64,000 bases of DNA, taken from NCBI GenBank assembly GCA_964460785.1, contig CAYWQB010000001.1, positions 372,001 to 436,000 on the forward strand, read 5' to 3'. The notes beneath the pieces were generated by a model that did no database searches, was not told the origin of the DNA, and worked only from the letters and a program-made list of their open reading frames with translations. Origin of the DNA: CAYWQB01 sp964460785 (lineage in GTDB: Bacteria > Chlamydiota > Chlamydiia > Chlamydiales > CAYWQB01). The translations under genes and the position numbers were made by a program. The first letter of the stretch is position 1. Every line of letters starts with the position of its first letter. Shown one piece after another: positions 34,045-42,672 of the stretch.

Positions 34045-35583
34045 CTACATAAGGAATAGGCCATCTCGCAAAAGGCCCGCCTCTGCAAGCAACTCTCCTT
34101 CAAAGTTGAAACCTGCCTTCTCACTGATGCGCTTTAATTCAGAAGATGCATCCAACTGTACTCTTAAGTGATGCGCAAGCTCTTGACTATGTTTTGAAAG
34201 CTTATCTGAAACCTGGAAGGAAACATGCTTTTTGACCCAACATGTATACATGGAAAGAGTAACCATACGCGCATACTGCTCAAGCTGAAACTGTGCTTTT
34301 CCAAGGTCTCCTGTACTCAGGTCTCCTTTATCGAGCAAATCCCCCATGGGAGCTTTCAAGCACTCTTGGAATGCGACTTCCATCTCTTCCTTTAAGTCAC
34401 TTTCTTTTTCTGTACATTCTTTCCTAATCATTTCCATCCACAAATGAGACTCTGCATCCAAAAGTTTTTCTAACTCTTCTTTTTCTTTGTCCCGGCAATC
34501 TTCTAAAAGCAAAAGAGACTTTCTAATGATTTTTTCCTGAGCCTCTTCAAACCATGGAGGTTTTGCCTCAACTAGCTGAGAGCGCAAGCCGTGTATCACC
34601 CCCGTAGCACGCCGTGCGGCTAGAGGAGCTAGCTCCCGTAAAGGACCTAACCCTTTCAACCTCTCATTAGAGAGGTCAGCAGCACTTTTTTCTTCACTTG
34701 CAACTTTTATCCATGCTTGCTGCGTCTCTATGCAATAGTTATGCAGCTGTTCAGGTGTCGTGTAGCCTTCTTCTATCATACGGTGAACTAAATCATAAAC
34801 TTGCCCGGGTAGCCCCTCTTGAAAAATAAACGCCTCAAACTCTCTCTTTACCTCAGCCATACTCTCATTCTTCCCTAGCTTGGAGCAGTCTTTGTGTAAT
34901 GCTTTTATGAGCAAAGAGACGACTTCGTCTTTAGGCTTTGATTTATCTATCCCTTTCACTAAGACATGCATTGCTTTTAGAGATAGAACGCCTGAAAAGT
35001 CTTGGTATATTTGAAAAAATGCCGCTAACTCATAATGTGCTTCAGATTGAGTTTGTGCATGCTTTGCTGCCTCAAGGTGCTCTTGACGCTCTTCTGTAAA
35101 AGTCCGTATCTTCTGATATAAAAACCCTGTATACTCCTCCATAAAGCTATACACATCCTGATTAAGGTCTATATACCTTTGATAATCTGTTGTACTGTGC
35201 TTAAGCTCTGTAAGTGACTCTTTGGCCATATACAAGGTTACGCTGTCTAAGTAACTAACATCTAAAGAAAGACCTGGGAACTCATTTCTTGCTACAGACT
35301 CTACTTTTGCAACCATTGTACTTAGTACATGCGGAGGGAAGGAAGCCGTCCTATAATACTCTTTTCCATGATGGTAGTGTTTCTGATAAGCCACGACCTG
35401 CACAGCTTGTTTAAAGTATTGATATAGTGCATGGCTAGCCAAGATAGAATCTTTTTCTAAAGAGATTTGCCTACCTGAAACAGTAGAGTCTGGAGAGCTC
35501 TCCCTACTGCTCAAGCTTAAACAGCTTAAAGAAGTGGAGACTTCTTCGACTGAAGACCCAAGCTTCCTATAAGTGGTTGCCAT
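34045..35583 (-). CDS. Large helical hypothetical protein with Ser-rich N-terminus, candidate effector
   Basis: The 512-residue protein has a Ser/Thr-rich, disordered first 45 residues (SLSCLSLSSRESSPDS), the kind of sequence often seen in type III secretion signals. It is then entirely helical with charged heptads (EMIRKECTEKESDLKEEMEV) and no membrane segment or signal peptide. GAGGGG precedes the ATG. I recognise no domain. It stands alone between mazG and divergent nudix genes. Confidence 0.65.
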   Translation of the reverse strand: MATTYRKLGSSVEEVSTSLSCLSLSSRESSPDSTVSGRQISLEKDSILASHALYQYFKQAVQVVAYQKHYHHGKEYYRTASFPPHVLSTMVAKVESVARNEFPGLSLDVSYLDSVTLYMAKESLTELKHSTTDYQRYIDLNQDVYSFMEEYTGFLYQKIRTFTEERQEHLEAAKHAQTQSEAHYELAAFFQIYQDFSGVLSLKAMHVLVKGIDKSKPKDEVVSLLIKALHKDCSKLGKNESMAEVKREFEAFIFQEGLPGQVYDLVHRMIEEGYTTPEQLHNYCIETQQAWIKVASEEKSAADLSNERLKGLGPLRELAPLAARRATGVIHGLRSQLVEAKPPWFEEAQEKIIRKSLLLLEDCRDKEKEELEKLLDAESHLWMEMIRKECTEKESDLKEEMEVAFQECLKAPMGDLLDKGDLSTGDLGKAQFQLEQYARMVTLSMYTCWVKKHVSFQVSDKLSKHSQELAHHLRVQLDASSELKRISEKAGFNFEGELLAEAGLLRDGLFLM

Positions 35584-35678
35584 TTTCCCCTCCTAGATCG
35601 AAAAACACATATTTGACAGGTGTATCGAAGCATAGCTTTTTAGTAAAGAATTCTTAAATTATAAATAAAGACCTCACC

Positions 35679-35707
35679 TTTACCCAAAATAAAAAATACA
35701 CTATACT
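35679..35707 (+). promoter_or_regulatory. Promoter of the Nudix gene
   Basis: TTTACC (35679-35684), 17-base spacer, TATACT (35702-35707), followed 28 bases later by the ATG behind AAAAAGGAGA. The 151-base gap 35584-35734 otherwise contains only AT-rich sequence. Confidence 0.55.
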
Positions 35708-35734
35708 GTTTCTTGTGTTCAAAAAGGAGACCCT

Positions 35735-36214
35735 ATGCGCAGAGACTTATGTGCAACTGTGTACATCATTCACGAAGACAAAGTTCTTCTTCTTTACCAC
35801 CGTAAATTACAAAAATGGCTTCCTCCTGGTGGTCATGTTGATCCAAATGAAACGCCTGATGAAGCTGCGATTCGTGAGGCTTGGGAAGAGACCAATGTAG
35901 AGGTTGAACTCATCAGCTTTCAAACGGACTTAGATGTGAACAGGCCAAATGCTCGCTCGCTCCCAGCTCCTTTTTCTTGCCTACTTGAAGAGATCCCTGC
36001 CTTTGGAGACCAGCCTGCTCATCAACACATTGATATGGTCTATATGGGACGCCCTAAGACCTTAGAGCTCAAACAAAGTGAAAGAGAGAGTGATGGCCTA
36101 CGCTGGTTTTCTATGGAAGAAGTGGACTTACTGATCAGTGATCAAGAAATTTTTGAGGAAACCAAAGAGACGATCCGTTACCTCATGCAAAAGCAATACT
36201 CCTATTGCTCATGA
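35735..36214 (+). CDS. Nudix hydrolase
   Basis: The 159-residue protein contains a full Nudix box, GGHVDPNETPDEAAIREAWEETNVEVEL (Gly at start, R-E-x2-E-E). ATVYIIHEDKVLLLYHRKLQKW stands before it and GLRWFSMEEVDLL after it. The substrate (a nucleoside diphosphate derivative) cannot be deduced. It has its own promoter. Confidence 0.93.
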   Translation: MRRDLCATVYIIHEDKVLLLYHRKLQKWLPPGGHVDPNETPDEAAIREAWEETNVEVELISFQTDLDVNRPNARSLPAPFSCLLEEIPAFGDQPAHQHIDMVYMGRPKTLELKQSERESDGLRWFSMEEVDLLISDQEIFEETKETIRYLMQKQYSYCS

Positions 36215-36246
36215 GGATTTTCTTTAAAACCCAAATATGAGAGAAT

Positions 36247-36270
36247 AAGAGCCTTTTTAAAGAGGCTTTT
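36247..36270 (+). promoter_or_regulatory. Hairpin masking the ribosome-binding site of the BioD-like gene
   Basis: AAGAGCCT (36247-36254) pairs with AGGCTTTT (36263-36270), 8 bp with one G-U and an 8-base loop, directly before the ATG at 36272. The only Shine-Dalgarno-like GAGG (36262-36265) is in the 3' arm. It may act as a weak terminator after the Nudix gene, as a translation control, or both. Confidence 0.45.
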
Positions 36271-36271
36271 C

Positions 36272-37384
36272 ATGAATCATCAAGGGTTATTCATTGCAGC
36301 AACTGGGCAAGATGTAGGAAAAACGACAACTTGCCTAGGAATTATGCAAGGTTTACAAGAGTGCTTTTCTAGTGTGGGCTTTATTAAACCTGTTGGTCAG
36401 AAAACGATTCCTGCAGGCCAAGGAGTCTTTGTAGACAAAGATGTAAGCCTTTTTAAAAAACACTTTCAACTCACCTCTTCCTTAGAAGAGATGAGCCCTG
36501 TGATTTTCCCTAGAGGATTTACCAAAAAATATCTAGATGGAGAGGTCGATAATGCCTCTCTCAAGCAGCGCATCTTAAGCTCTTATCAAAAAATGTGTGC
36601 AGCTCACCCCTTCGTATTGGTAGAGGGTACTGGCCACTGCGGAGTAGGCGCTCTTTGTGACCTTCATAATGCACAAGTTGCCTCTTTGCTCGGCCTTGAG
36701 GTGGTTTTAGTCACCGATGGAGGCCTAGGCAAAGCCTTTGACCAGCTCACTCTCAACAAATCCCTTCTAGATCAGCTCGGTGTTCCTCTGCGAGGTGTCG
36801 TGTTAAACCGAGTAAAAGAGAGCAAGCGCGACATGTTACAGCACTACTTTTCCAAAGCACTGGCAAAGTGGAACGTTCCTCTTCTTGGCCTGATTCCAGA
36901 AAGCCCTCTCCTCACCTATCCCACAGTACAGGACTACCTTGACCTTTTCAAAACTTCGCTAATTTCAGGACACGAGCATCGTTTATGGCACTTTGAGCAT
37001 TTTCGCTTGGTTGCGACAAGTCTCAAGGTCTATGAAGAGGTATTTGTTCCTAATCAGCTAGTCATTACTCCTGCAACACGAGAAGACATTATTTTAGCTA
37101 AAATACGCCAACATGAAGCAACTGTTGCGAGTAGTGATAAGGGAGTTTTTGGAGGAGGAGTTTTAATGACCGGCCATATTTCTCCCTCAAGTGCGATCCT
37201 TGATGCATTAAAAAAATCCTCTCTTCCCTCTCTCTATGCAAAAATTTCAGCTTATGATGCTTTGCAAAAGATCAGTCACTTCACAGCGAAGATTCATGAA
37301 GCAGACACGTTTAAAATCTGCAAAGCGATTAAACATACACGTACCTATCTCGATATGAACAGAATGTTGGAATGTAACCGATGA
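36272..37384 (+). CDS. BioD-like P-loop ATPase with DRTGG domain
   Basis: The 370-residue protein starts with FIAATGQDVGKTTTCLGIMQ, a P-loop of the dethiobiotin synthetase/MinD class. PFVLVEGTGHCGVG, VVLVTDGGLGKAFDQL and GVVLNRVKE follow. The C-terminal half resembles the DRTGG domain found in the N-terminal regulatory part of phosphotransacetylase (TPATREDIILA, GGVLMTGHISPSSAIL). The role is likely regulatory; the ligand is unknown. It overlaps mnmA by 4 bases (ATGA). Confidence 0.85.
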   Translation: MNHQGLFIAATGQDVGKTTTCLGIMQGLQECFSSVGFIKPVGQKTIPAGQGVFVDKDVSLFKKHFQLTSSLEEMSPVIFPRGFTKKYLDGEVDNASLKQRILSSYQKMCAAHPFVLVEGTGHCGVGALCDLHNAQVASLLGLEVVLVTDGGLGKAFDQLTLNKSLLDQLGVPLRGVVLNRVKESKRDMLQHYFSKALAKWNVPLLGLIPESPLLTYPTVQDYLDLFKTSLISGHEHRLWHFEHFRLVATSLKVYEEVFVPNQLVITPATREDIILAKIRQHEATVASSDKGVFGGGVLMTGHISPSSAILDALKKSSLPSLYAKISAYDALQKISHFTAKIHEADTFKICKAIKHTRTYLDMNRMLECNR

Positions 37385-38463
37385 ATGAAAAAGTAGTAAT
37401 TGCCATGTCCGGAGGAGTTGACTCCTCTGTTTGCGCCTTAATGATGCAAGAAGCTGGGTATGAATGCGTTGGCATGACCATGCGGCTTTGGAAAGGCCCT
37501 GAAGCAGAGTCTCTCAGCTGTTCTGATAAGAGCTGCTGTGGGGCAGAATCTGTAGAAGATGCACGCCTTGTCTGTGAACGCATTGAAATTCCTTACTATG
37601 CCATCAACTTTCGAGAAACCTTCTGGAAAGAGGTTGTGGAACGCTTTGCTGATGAATATTGCCAAGGCCGCACACCTTCCCCATGTATCCTTTGTAATGA
37701 GAAAATGAAGTTCGATACCCTGTACAAAAAGTGCATGGAAATTGGGGCGCAAAAAGTTTGCACTGGGCACTATTCTCGCATCTATTTCGATGAGCACCGA
37801 GGCCGCTGGGTATTAGCGAAGGGTGTGGATACAAGCAAAGACCAGTCCTATTTTCTCTTCAGTATGACACAAGAGCAGCTTTCTAAAACCCTCTTCCCTC
37901 TTGGCACCTATCGTAAAACAGAAATACGAGAAAAGGCAAAGGTTGGTGGCTTAGTCACAGCATCCAAGCCAGAAAGCATGGATATTTGCTTTATTCCTGA
38001 TGGAGACTATGCAGCTTTTATTGAACGACACTTCCCTGATAGAGTCCCTCCCAAAGGGGTGGTTCGCCATACGAATGGTCAACAAGTTGGCGAGCACCGT
38101 GGCATTCATGCATATACAGTCGGGCAGCGACGAGGACTCAATATTGCTTTTGGTCAGCCTCTTTATGTCTCAGGGATTGATCCCAAACACAATGAAATCC
38201 GCGTTGGCTCTATGAAAGATACAGAAAGAGAGTCCTGTACTGTCTCAAGAGTAAACTGGGTCTCTGAGGATGGCTCAAAACCTAACTACCAAGCAGCAGT
38301 CAAGCTGCGCTCTCGAAGCCCTGAGGCTGAAGCAACAATTATCCCCTTAGAAAATCAACGGGCAAAAATCATCTTTAAAACTCCTCAGCATGCCATTACT
38401 CCTGGACAAGCAGCTGTTTTTTATCAAGGAGACGAGGTGCTAGGAGGTGGGTGGATTGATTAA
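37381..38463 (+). CDS. mnmA: tRNA-specific 2-thiouridylase
   Basis: Thiolates U34 of Lys, Glu and Gln tRNAs with sulfur from a cysteine desulfurase (nifS in this window). The 360-residue protein has VVIAMSGGVDSSVCALMMQE (PP-loop), GRTPSPCILCNEKMKF (first catalytic Cys), CTGHYSRI, KDQSYFLF and SMDICFIPDGDYAAFI (second catalytic Cys). All are intact. Confidence 0.97.
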   Translation: MNEKVVIAMSGGVDSSVCALMMQEAGYECVGMTMRLWKGPEAESLSCSDKSCCGAESVEDARLVCERIEIPYYAINFRETFWKEVVERFADEYCQGRTPSPCILCNEKMKFDTLYKKCMEIGAQKVCTGHYSRIYFDEHRGRWVLAKGVDTSKDQSYFLFSMTQEQLSKTLFPLGTYRKTEIREKAKVGGLVTASKPESMDICFIPDGDYAAFIERHFPDRVPPKGVVRHTNGQQVGEHRGIHAYTVGQRRGLNIAFGQPLYVSGIDPKHNEIRVGSMKDTERESCTVSRVNWVSEDGSKPNYQAAVKLRSRSPEAEATIIPLENQRAKIIFKTPQHAITPGQAAVFYQGDEVLGGGWID

Positions 38464-39245
38464 TGAGCCCACACAAAAAGCCACTTCATAGGGAGTTCCA
38501 CAATTCCAGGTTTTATAGTAAACCGCTTGGTTAACCTCCGCTCATACTGGTAGCGAAAGCGAGCCATAAGAGGGCAAAGCTCATCATTAATCCCTCTCTC
38601 AATGAACTGCTGCATCCCCCACTTATAGAGCAGGCGCTGTCCTGCTCCATCTCCTACAATCCAAAAAGATTGTTCGTAAATTTGAGTCTTCACCTGCTGC
38701 ATAGAAGAAAGCTGCTCTAAAATAAACTCTTCTGTCCCCTTGCAAAGCTCTTGCACACGCTGTAAAAAGGGAAACTCTTGCCATTTCGGTTCTGTCAAGA
38801 AGTCAAAAAAAGGGCTAAGAACCCCTTCTTTGAGTCCTATAGGCATAGCTAAAGCAAGTGTCCCTCCTGGAGTGACAGCTTTAACTAAGCGCTGAAGAAG
38901 CCTTTCCTTATTCGCAACTGTGGGCAAACCAAAGGGGATAAACAGCCCATCATACTGCTTGGTAGGAATCCAACCATCCAAAGAGCCAAATAAGCGCCTC
39001 ACTTGATGTGTAACGGGAGCACTTTGATTAGAGCTTGGGAACAGACAGTCAATGGTACTGCTTGGCCAGGACAAGCAAAGCTCTTGCAAAAAGCTTCCCC
39101 GGTCACTAGGGCCAAAAAACACAGATTTTGGATGCAGTGACAGGAGAGGTTTTAAGAGATGCATTGCCGGCAAGTTTTGAAAGTCACTCCAAAGCCACTC
39201 TCTTTTATTACAAAAGATTTTAGCGAAGTGGTCGCCCAGCTCCAA
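38460..39245 (-). CDS. Probable SAM-dependent methyltransferase
   Basis: The open frame runs up to 39398, but its first 50 residues overlap the heptosyltransferase gene in another frame and look non-coding. I therefore place the start near the TTG at 39245 (261 residues) or at the ATG at 39164. The sequence LHPKSVFFGPSDRGSFLQEL, followed by YDGLFIPFGLPTV and VKAVTPGGTLALAMPIG, is the pattern of a divergent class I methyltransferase with a degenerate SAM loop. It is coupled to the LPS-core glycosyltransferase and convergent with mnmA (4-base overlap). Confidence 0.65.
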   Translation of the reverse strand: MELGDHFAKIFCNKREWLWSDFQNLPAMHLLKPLLSLHPKSVFFGPSDRGSFLQELCLSWPSSTIDCLFPSSNQSAPVTHQVRRLFGSLDGWIPTKQYDGLFIPFGLPTVANKERLLQRLVKAVTPGGTLALAMPIGLKEGVLSPFFDFLTEPKWQEFPFLQRVQELCKGTEEFILEQLSSMQQVKTQIYEQSFWIVGDGAGQRLLYKWGMQQFIERGINDELCPLMARFRYQYERRLTKRFTIKPGIVELPMKWLFVWAH

Positions 39246-40305
39246 ACTTTTGCCAAAACGGATAAAATCGCTCCAGGATATGCTCTCCTGTGAGCCCTCG
39301 ACAGCAGAGTCCTGTTGTGCAGCTTCGCAAATATTTACATCTGAAGTCAAAGTGCTCTCCATAGGGGCAGCTTCCTTGTTCATAGGCATGATGGTCACCT
39401 GGAGGAGTATAAATTTTACCTAAACTTGGGCCGAAGATCCCATAGGAGGGAGTTCCAGTCGAAGCATTTAGGTGGAGTAAAAATGAATCCATTCCTATGA
39501 ATATGGAAACGCGAGATAAAAGGTACTGTACTACAGGAATGGGGCTTTTAGGAAAGATAAAAACTTCTTGAGGAAAAGCACGAGCCAAGCGATCAACCAT
39601 GCGTTTTTCAGAGTCACTTCCCCAAGTAAGAACAACACGTAGAGAGTCTCTTTCTAACAGATGCTTTAGAAAGTATTCTAAGGACTCTACTCGGAGCTCT
39701 TTATTTCTCCACTGAGTCCCTGGTGCAATAGCTAAAACAGGGAATCCCTTTAAAGGTTCTAAAAAAGCCTCCACAGCTTGTTTTTGCTCCTCTGTGGTCT
39801 GCAGGCAGGCAGGCTTTGCTCCTTCCAAAGAGTAGTAAAAATCCTTATAATACGTCTGAAGAAGGTAGAGATATCGCTCGCGTACACTTTTTCCTGCAGG
39901 AAGGATCAATCGATGATTTAATGGAAGAGCGGCTGGCCATTCTGCAGCATACCTCCATGAATATCCCACCTTGTGGGTACTCTTTGCCCAAAAGGTAAAC
40001 AGGGCAGACTTCATATTTCCTTGCAGATCGAAAACTTCGTCATAAACTGTGGACTGCAGCTGGCTCTTGAACTGCTTAACCTCCTGACGAATTTCTTTAT
40101 TAAAAAGTTTTTTTCGCCATTTTTTTGTATGTACGCGAAGAACGCGATCAATCATCGGATGTTGATCACCTAGCCCGGCAAAAGGAGCTTCCATGATCCA
40201 GTGGATTTCACAAGTTGGATCTCGCTCCTTTAAAAAAGGTAAGATAACAAAAGCTTGTGCGATATCTCCCAGGCTAGAGGATTTCACAATCAAAATCTTT
40301 CGCAT
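39220..40305 (-). CDS. Glycosyltransferase family 9 (heptosyltransferase-like)
   Basis: The 361-residue protein begins MRKILIVKSSSLGDIAQAF, has VYDEVFDLQGNMKSALFTFWAK, LAIAPGTQWRNKEL, and the GT9 end FIGMDSFLLHLNASTGTPSYGIFGPS. The family adds heptose to the Kdo-lipid A core. Whether heptose is made here is unknown, so the sugar is uncertain. A Cys-rich tail (CKYLRSCTTGLCC) is present near residues 325-340. GGAG precedes the ATG. Confidence 0.9.
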   Translation of the reverse strand: MRKILIVKSSSLGDIAQAFVILPFLKERDPTCEIHWIMEAPFAGLGDQHPMIDRVLRVHTKKWRKKLFNKEIRQEVKQFKSQLQSTVYDEVFDLQGNMKSALFTFWAKSTHKVGYSWRYAAEWPAALPLNHRLILPAGKSVRERYLYLLQTYYKDFYYSLEGAKPACLQTTEEQKQAVEAFLEPLKGFPVLAIAPGTQWRNKELRVESLEYFLKHLLERDSLRVVLTWGSDSEKRMVDRLARAFPQEVFIFPKSPIPVVQYLLSRVSIFIGMDSFLLHLNASTGTPSYGIFGPSLGKIYTPPGDHHAYEQGSCPYGEHFDFRCKYLRSCTTGLCCRGLTGEHILERFYPFWQKFGAGRPLR

Positions 40306-40329
40306 TACTTTTGCTCCAATATTTTTGTA

Positions 40330-40779
40330 TTAGTCTGTAAAGAGAAGCTGCGAAAGGTGAAGGAGTTCTGTTTGATTCTCTGTAGCATGAAAAAACTCTT
40401 TATCTTTGGCTTCTACTTGTGGAATGACTTGCTCTATTAACTGTCTTCCTTTGTCTGTCAAAGAGACCTGCTTTGTACGACTATCTGTCTCAGACTCTTT
40501 TCTTATCAGAAGCTCCATATGCACAAGTTGCTTAAGGGACTTTGACACCGTCATTTTATCTAGTTGGGAGCGCTGAATGAGTGTCACCTGGTAAGCTGTT
40601 TCCTCTTTTTCCTCATACCAACGAGTCAGTGCAAGCAAAACAAATTGAGGATGTGTGAGAGCATGCTTATCTAATACATGGCGAATAGCTCTTTGCCAGC
40701 GAGTGGTTACCTGCCAAAGTAAAAAGCCAGGGCTTTGCTCTGGCGTGGAAAAACCAAAGGGAGAAGAACACTTACCCAT
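40330..40779 (-). CDS. MarR-family transcriptional regulator
   Basis: The 149-residue protein has the winged-helix core of MarR: LTHPQFVLLALTRWYEE, LDKMTVSKSLKQLVHMELL and RKESETDSRTKQVSLTDKGR. The ATG overlaps the SRPBCC gene (ATGGGTAA), so it is co-transcribed with it. A large inverted repeat in front of the operon (41212-41250) is a likely autoregulatory operator. Transcription factors of this class are uncommon in chlamydiae. Confidence 0.9.
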   Translation of the reverse strand: MGKCSSPFGFSTPEQSPGFLLWQVTTRWQRAIRHVLDKHALTHPQFVLLALTRWYEEKEETAYQVTLIQRSQLDKMTVSKSLKQLVHMELLIRKESETDSRTKQVSLTDKGRQLIEQVIPQVEAKDKEFFHATENQTELLHLSQLLFTD

Positions 40780-41200
40780 GCTTCTGCATCCTTACATATT
40801 GAACAAGAGCATCCATTTGCCTCTCCATCGATTGAGCAATCTCACGGATGACAAGGAAGACCCACAAATACTTGAGTAGACCTGTTACTTGGAGGCAGTT
40901 TGTTATGCGCACCCCTTCACCTTCTTCTTCAAGAAAGTGCAAATCATACATTTTTGCTCCCCAAAATGAAGTACAGTCTTTAAAAAATGTACCTTTTTTG
41001 AGGTCGACAATTTCAATTTGCACAGGCTTATGGCCTTTCGGCTGAATAGAAAACGTTGTTCCTTTTTCAAAGGGGTGCTGAATGTGGCTCCCCTCAAGAT
41101 CTTCTTGCCAAAGGGGCCAATGATTTACATCAACAAGAGAATCCCATATCTCTGATGCAGAGATATTTGGGTAATATTTAGATACTTTTTTCTGCCACAT
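40772..41200 (-). CDS. SRPBCC (polyketide cyclase/START-like) family protein
   Basis: The 142-residue protein starts at the ATG at 41200 behind GGAGG. The fold is readable: SKYYPNISASEIWDSLVDVNHWPLW, FEKGTTFSIQPKGHKPV, VRITNCLQVTGLLKYLWVF. Such proteins bind hydrophobic ligands in a helix-grip pocket. It is paired with a MarR regulator that may sense the same ligand. Confidence 0.85.
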   Translation of the reverse strand: MWQKKVSKYYPNISASEIWDSLVDVNHWPLWQEDLEGSHIQHPFEKGTTFSIQPKGHKPVQIEIVDLKKGTFFKDCTSFWGAKMYDLHFLEEEGEGVRITNCLQVTGLLKYLWVFLVIREIAQSMERQMDALVQYVRMQKHG

Positions 41201-41211
41201 AAGGCCTCCAT

Positions 41212-41250
41212 AATTAGTAAACATGCATATAATATACAAATTTACTAATT
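41212..41250. promoter_or_regulatory. Inverted-repeat operator overlapping the SRPBCC-marR promoter
   Basis: AATTAGTAAA (41212-41221) and TTTACTAATT (41241-41250) are perfect complements, separated by 19 bases. The spacer is AT-rich and, on the minus strand, contains a TTATAT -10 with GTGACA 17 bases upstream. It lies just before the GGAGG of the SRPBCC gene. Long spacing suggests two MarR dimers or a looped complex. Confidence 0.6.
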
Positions 41251-41256
41251 GTCACC

Positions 41257-41679
41257 TCACTTTTTTGGATTTTTCGGAAAAGAGGCCACTCCTTCTCTAG
41301 ACAAAGCCCATGGCCAAGCATCTTCCATCCAAACATCTACCTGTGGTTCAAATAGACTAGGATCATCTAAGCTCATGATCGAAACGGTGCGCAAGTGAGG
41401 CCACACCTCTGGGCGACCAAAAAGAGTACTTCCACAACTCTTACAAAAACCTGCATATACCTTATGGCCACTTGCTCCTATTCTTTCATGCTCACTATAG
41501 TCTCCACAAACATTGATAGACTCTGTAGCTACAGCAATAAATGGATAGTAGGCTCCTCCTGTTGCTTGTTGACAAGAGCGGCAATGACAGCGCCCTACAA
41601 GCATAGGCTCTTGTTTGATGTGATAGCGAACCTTTCCACAAAGGCATCCGCCGGAGCACTCTTTTAAGTTATTACCCAT
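41257..41679 (-). CDS. GFA (glutathione-dependent formaldehyde-activating/CENP-V) family protein
   Basis: The 140-residue protein has the zinc ligands of the family: CSGGCLCGKVRYHI, VGRCHCRSCQQATGG and AGFCKSCGSTLFGRP. The C-terminal part VDVWMEDAWPW is also typical. The enzymatic role is uncertain in most members. ATG follows GGAGGAAAA and overlaps rluA by 8 bases. Confidence 0.93.
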   Translation of the reverse strand: MGNNLKECSGGCLCGKVRYHIKQEPMLVGRCHCRSCQQATGGAYYPFIAVATESINVCGDYSEHERIGASGHKVYAGFCKSCGSTLFGRPEVWPHLRTVSIMSLDDPSLFEPQVDVWMEDAWPWALSREGVASFPKNPKK

Positions 41680-42520
41680 TTTTCCTCCAATCTAGCTGAC
41701 TAGGTAGTGATGACTCTAAAGAAAGGTCCTCTCTCGTGAAAGGGTGAGTATAGCTTAGCTTCCACGCATGCAAAAGCAACCGGTTAGCTAACAGAGCCGC
41801 TGTTCCCCCATAGAGACGATCACCAAGTATCGGCCACCCTTGCTCACTGAGGTGGACCCGTAGCTGGTGTGTCCTTCCTGTATGCGGTTGACAAAGTAAA
41901 TAAGAACAAGCCTTACCTATCGCGAGCCTTGTCCAATGAGTGATTGCCTCCACTCCTGTGGAACAGTTTCCAGTCCAAAGGTTGACGCCGCAATAAGTAC
42001 CAGCTTTTGCATACTTTGTGTGAATGGTCCCCTTTTCTTGGCTCACTTCTCCCTTAACCACTGCAACATACTGCTTTTTGATGTTCCTCTCTCGAAACAG
42101 TTGACTGAAGGCTGCTTGAGATTCACTAGACTTTGCTAATAGGAAGACCCCTGAAGTTTCTTTATCCAGCCGATGAATTAAATGAAGAGGCTCATGATAG
42201 CGTAAAATCCGAGTAAACCAACCCGCATGACTTTCCACACCAATAGGTTTATCTACAGCAACAAGCCACTGATCCTCATACAGAATGGTTACCTGTTGAG
42301 GACTTTCTTGCACACGAGAGAGAATCTCTTCTCGAAGGGTAAGCTCATCCCCCTCTTTCACACGGTGTGTAGACCGGTCTAAAACTTGCCCATTCACTAA
42401 GCAACCATGCAGCTCGATCACCTTCTTGGCTTGCCTTTTTGACCAGTTTTGCCCAAGTGTCTCATGGACAACATCCATTACCCGCATCCCGCTATTTGCT
42501 GAGGAAATAATAATTTTCAT
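41672..42520 (-). CDS. RluA-family pseudouridine synthase
   Basis: The 282-residue protein has an N-terminal S4-like domain (GQNWSKRQAKKVIELHGCLV) and the catalytic motif LHLIHRLDKETSGVFLLAK with the nucleophilic Asp. LLCQPHTGRTHQLRVHLSEQG follows and closes the active site. The target uridine in rRNA or tRNA is not predictable. C. trachomatis has a similar gene near fabI (CT106/CT104). Confidence 0.93.
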   Translation of the reverse strand: MKIIISSANSGMRVMDVVHETLGQNWSKRQAKKVIELHGCLVNGQVLDRSTHRVKEGDELTLREEILSRVQESPQQVTILYEDQWLVAVDKPIGVESHAGWFTRILRYHEPLHLIHRLDKETSGVFLLAKSSESQAAFSQLFRERNIKKQYVAVVKGEVSQEKGTIHTKYAKAGTYCGVNLWTGNCSTGVEAITHWTRLAIGKACSYLLCQPHTGRTHQLRVHLSEQGWPILGDRLYGGTAALLANRLLLHAWKLSYTHPFTREDLSLESSLPSQLDWRKNG

Positions 42521-42672
42521 GATGGTTTTACCTTATGTAAGCAGTAAGTCTAGCAAACGCCTTCCTAAAGATAAAGCTGAGCAAATAAGCCAGCTCAAGC
42601 GCTGGCGACTTGAAGCCTAAGCAAGAAGACTATATAATATTCCATTTACTTTCGCCTTATTGGAGAAACCCT

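Noticed and set aside
39246..39398. N-terminal extension of the methyltransferase-like frame
   Set aside because: It lies wholly within the well-supported heptosyltransferase C-terminus in another frame. A start inside or after the overlap is more likely.
42519..42620. 33-residue basic reading frame between rluA and fabI
   Set aside because: No well-placed ribosome-binding site, it overlaps the divergent rluA start and has no recognisable features.
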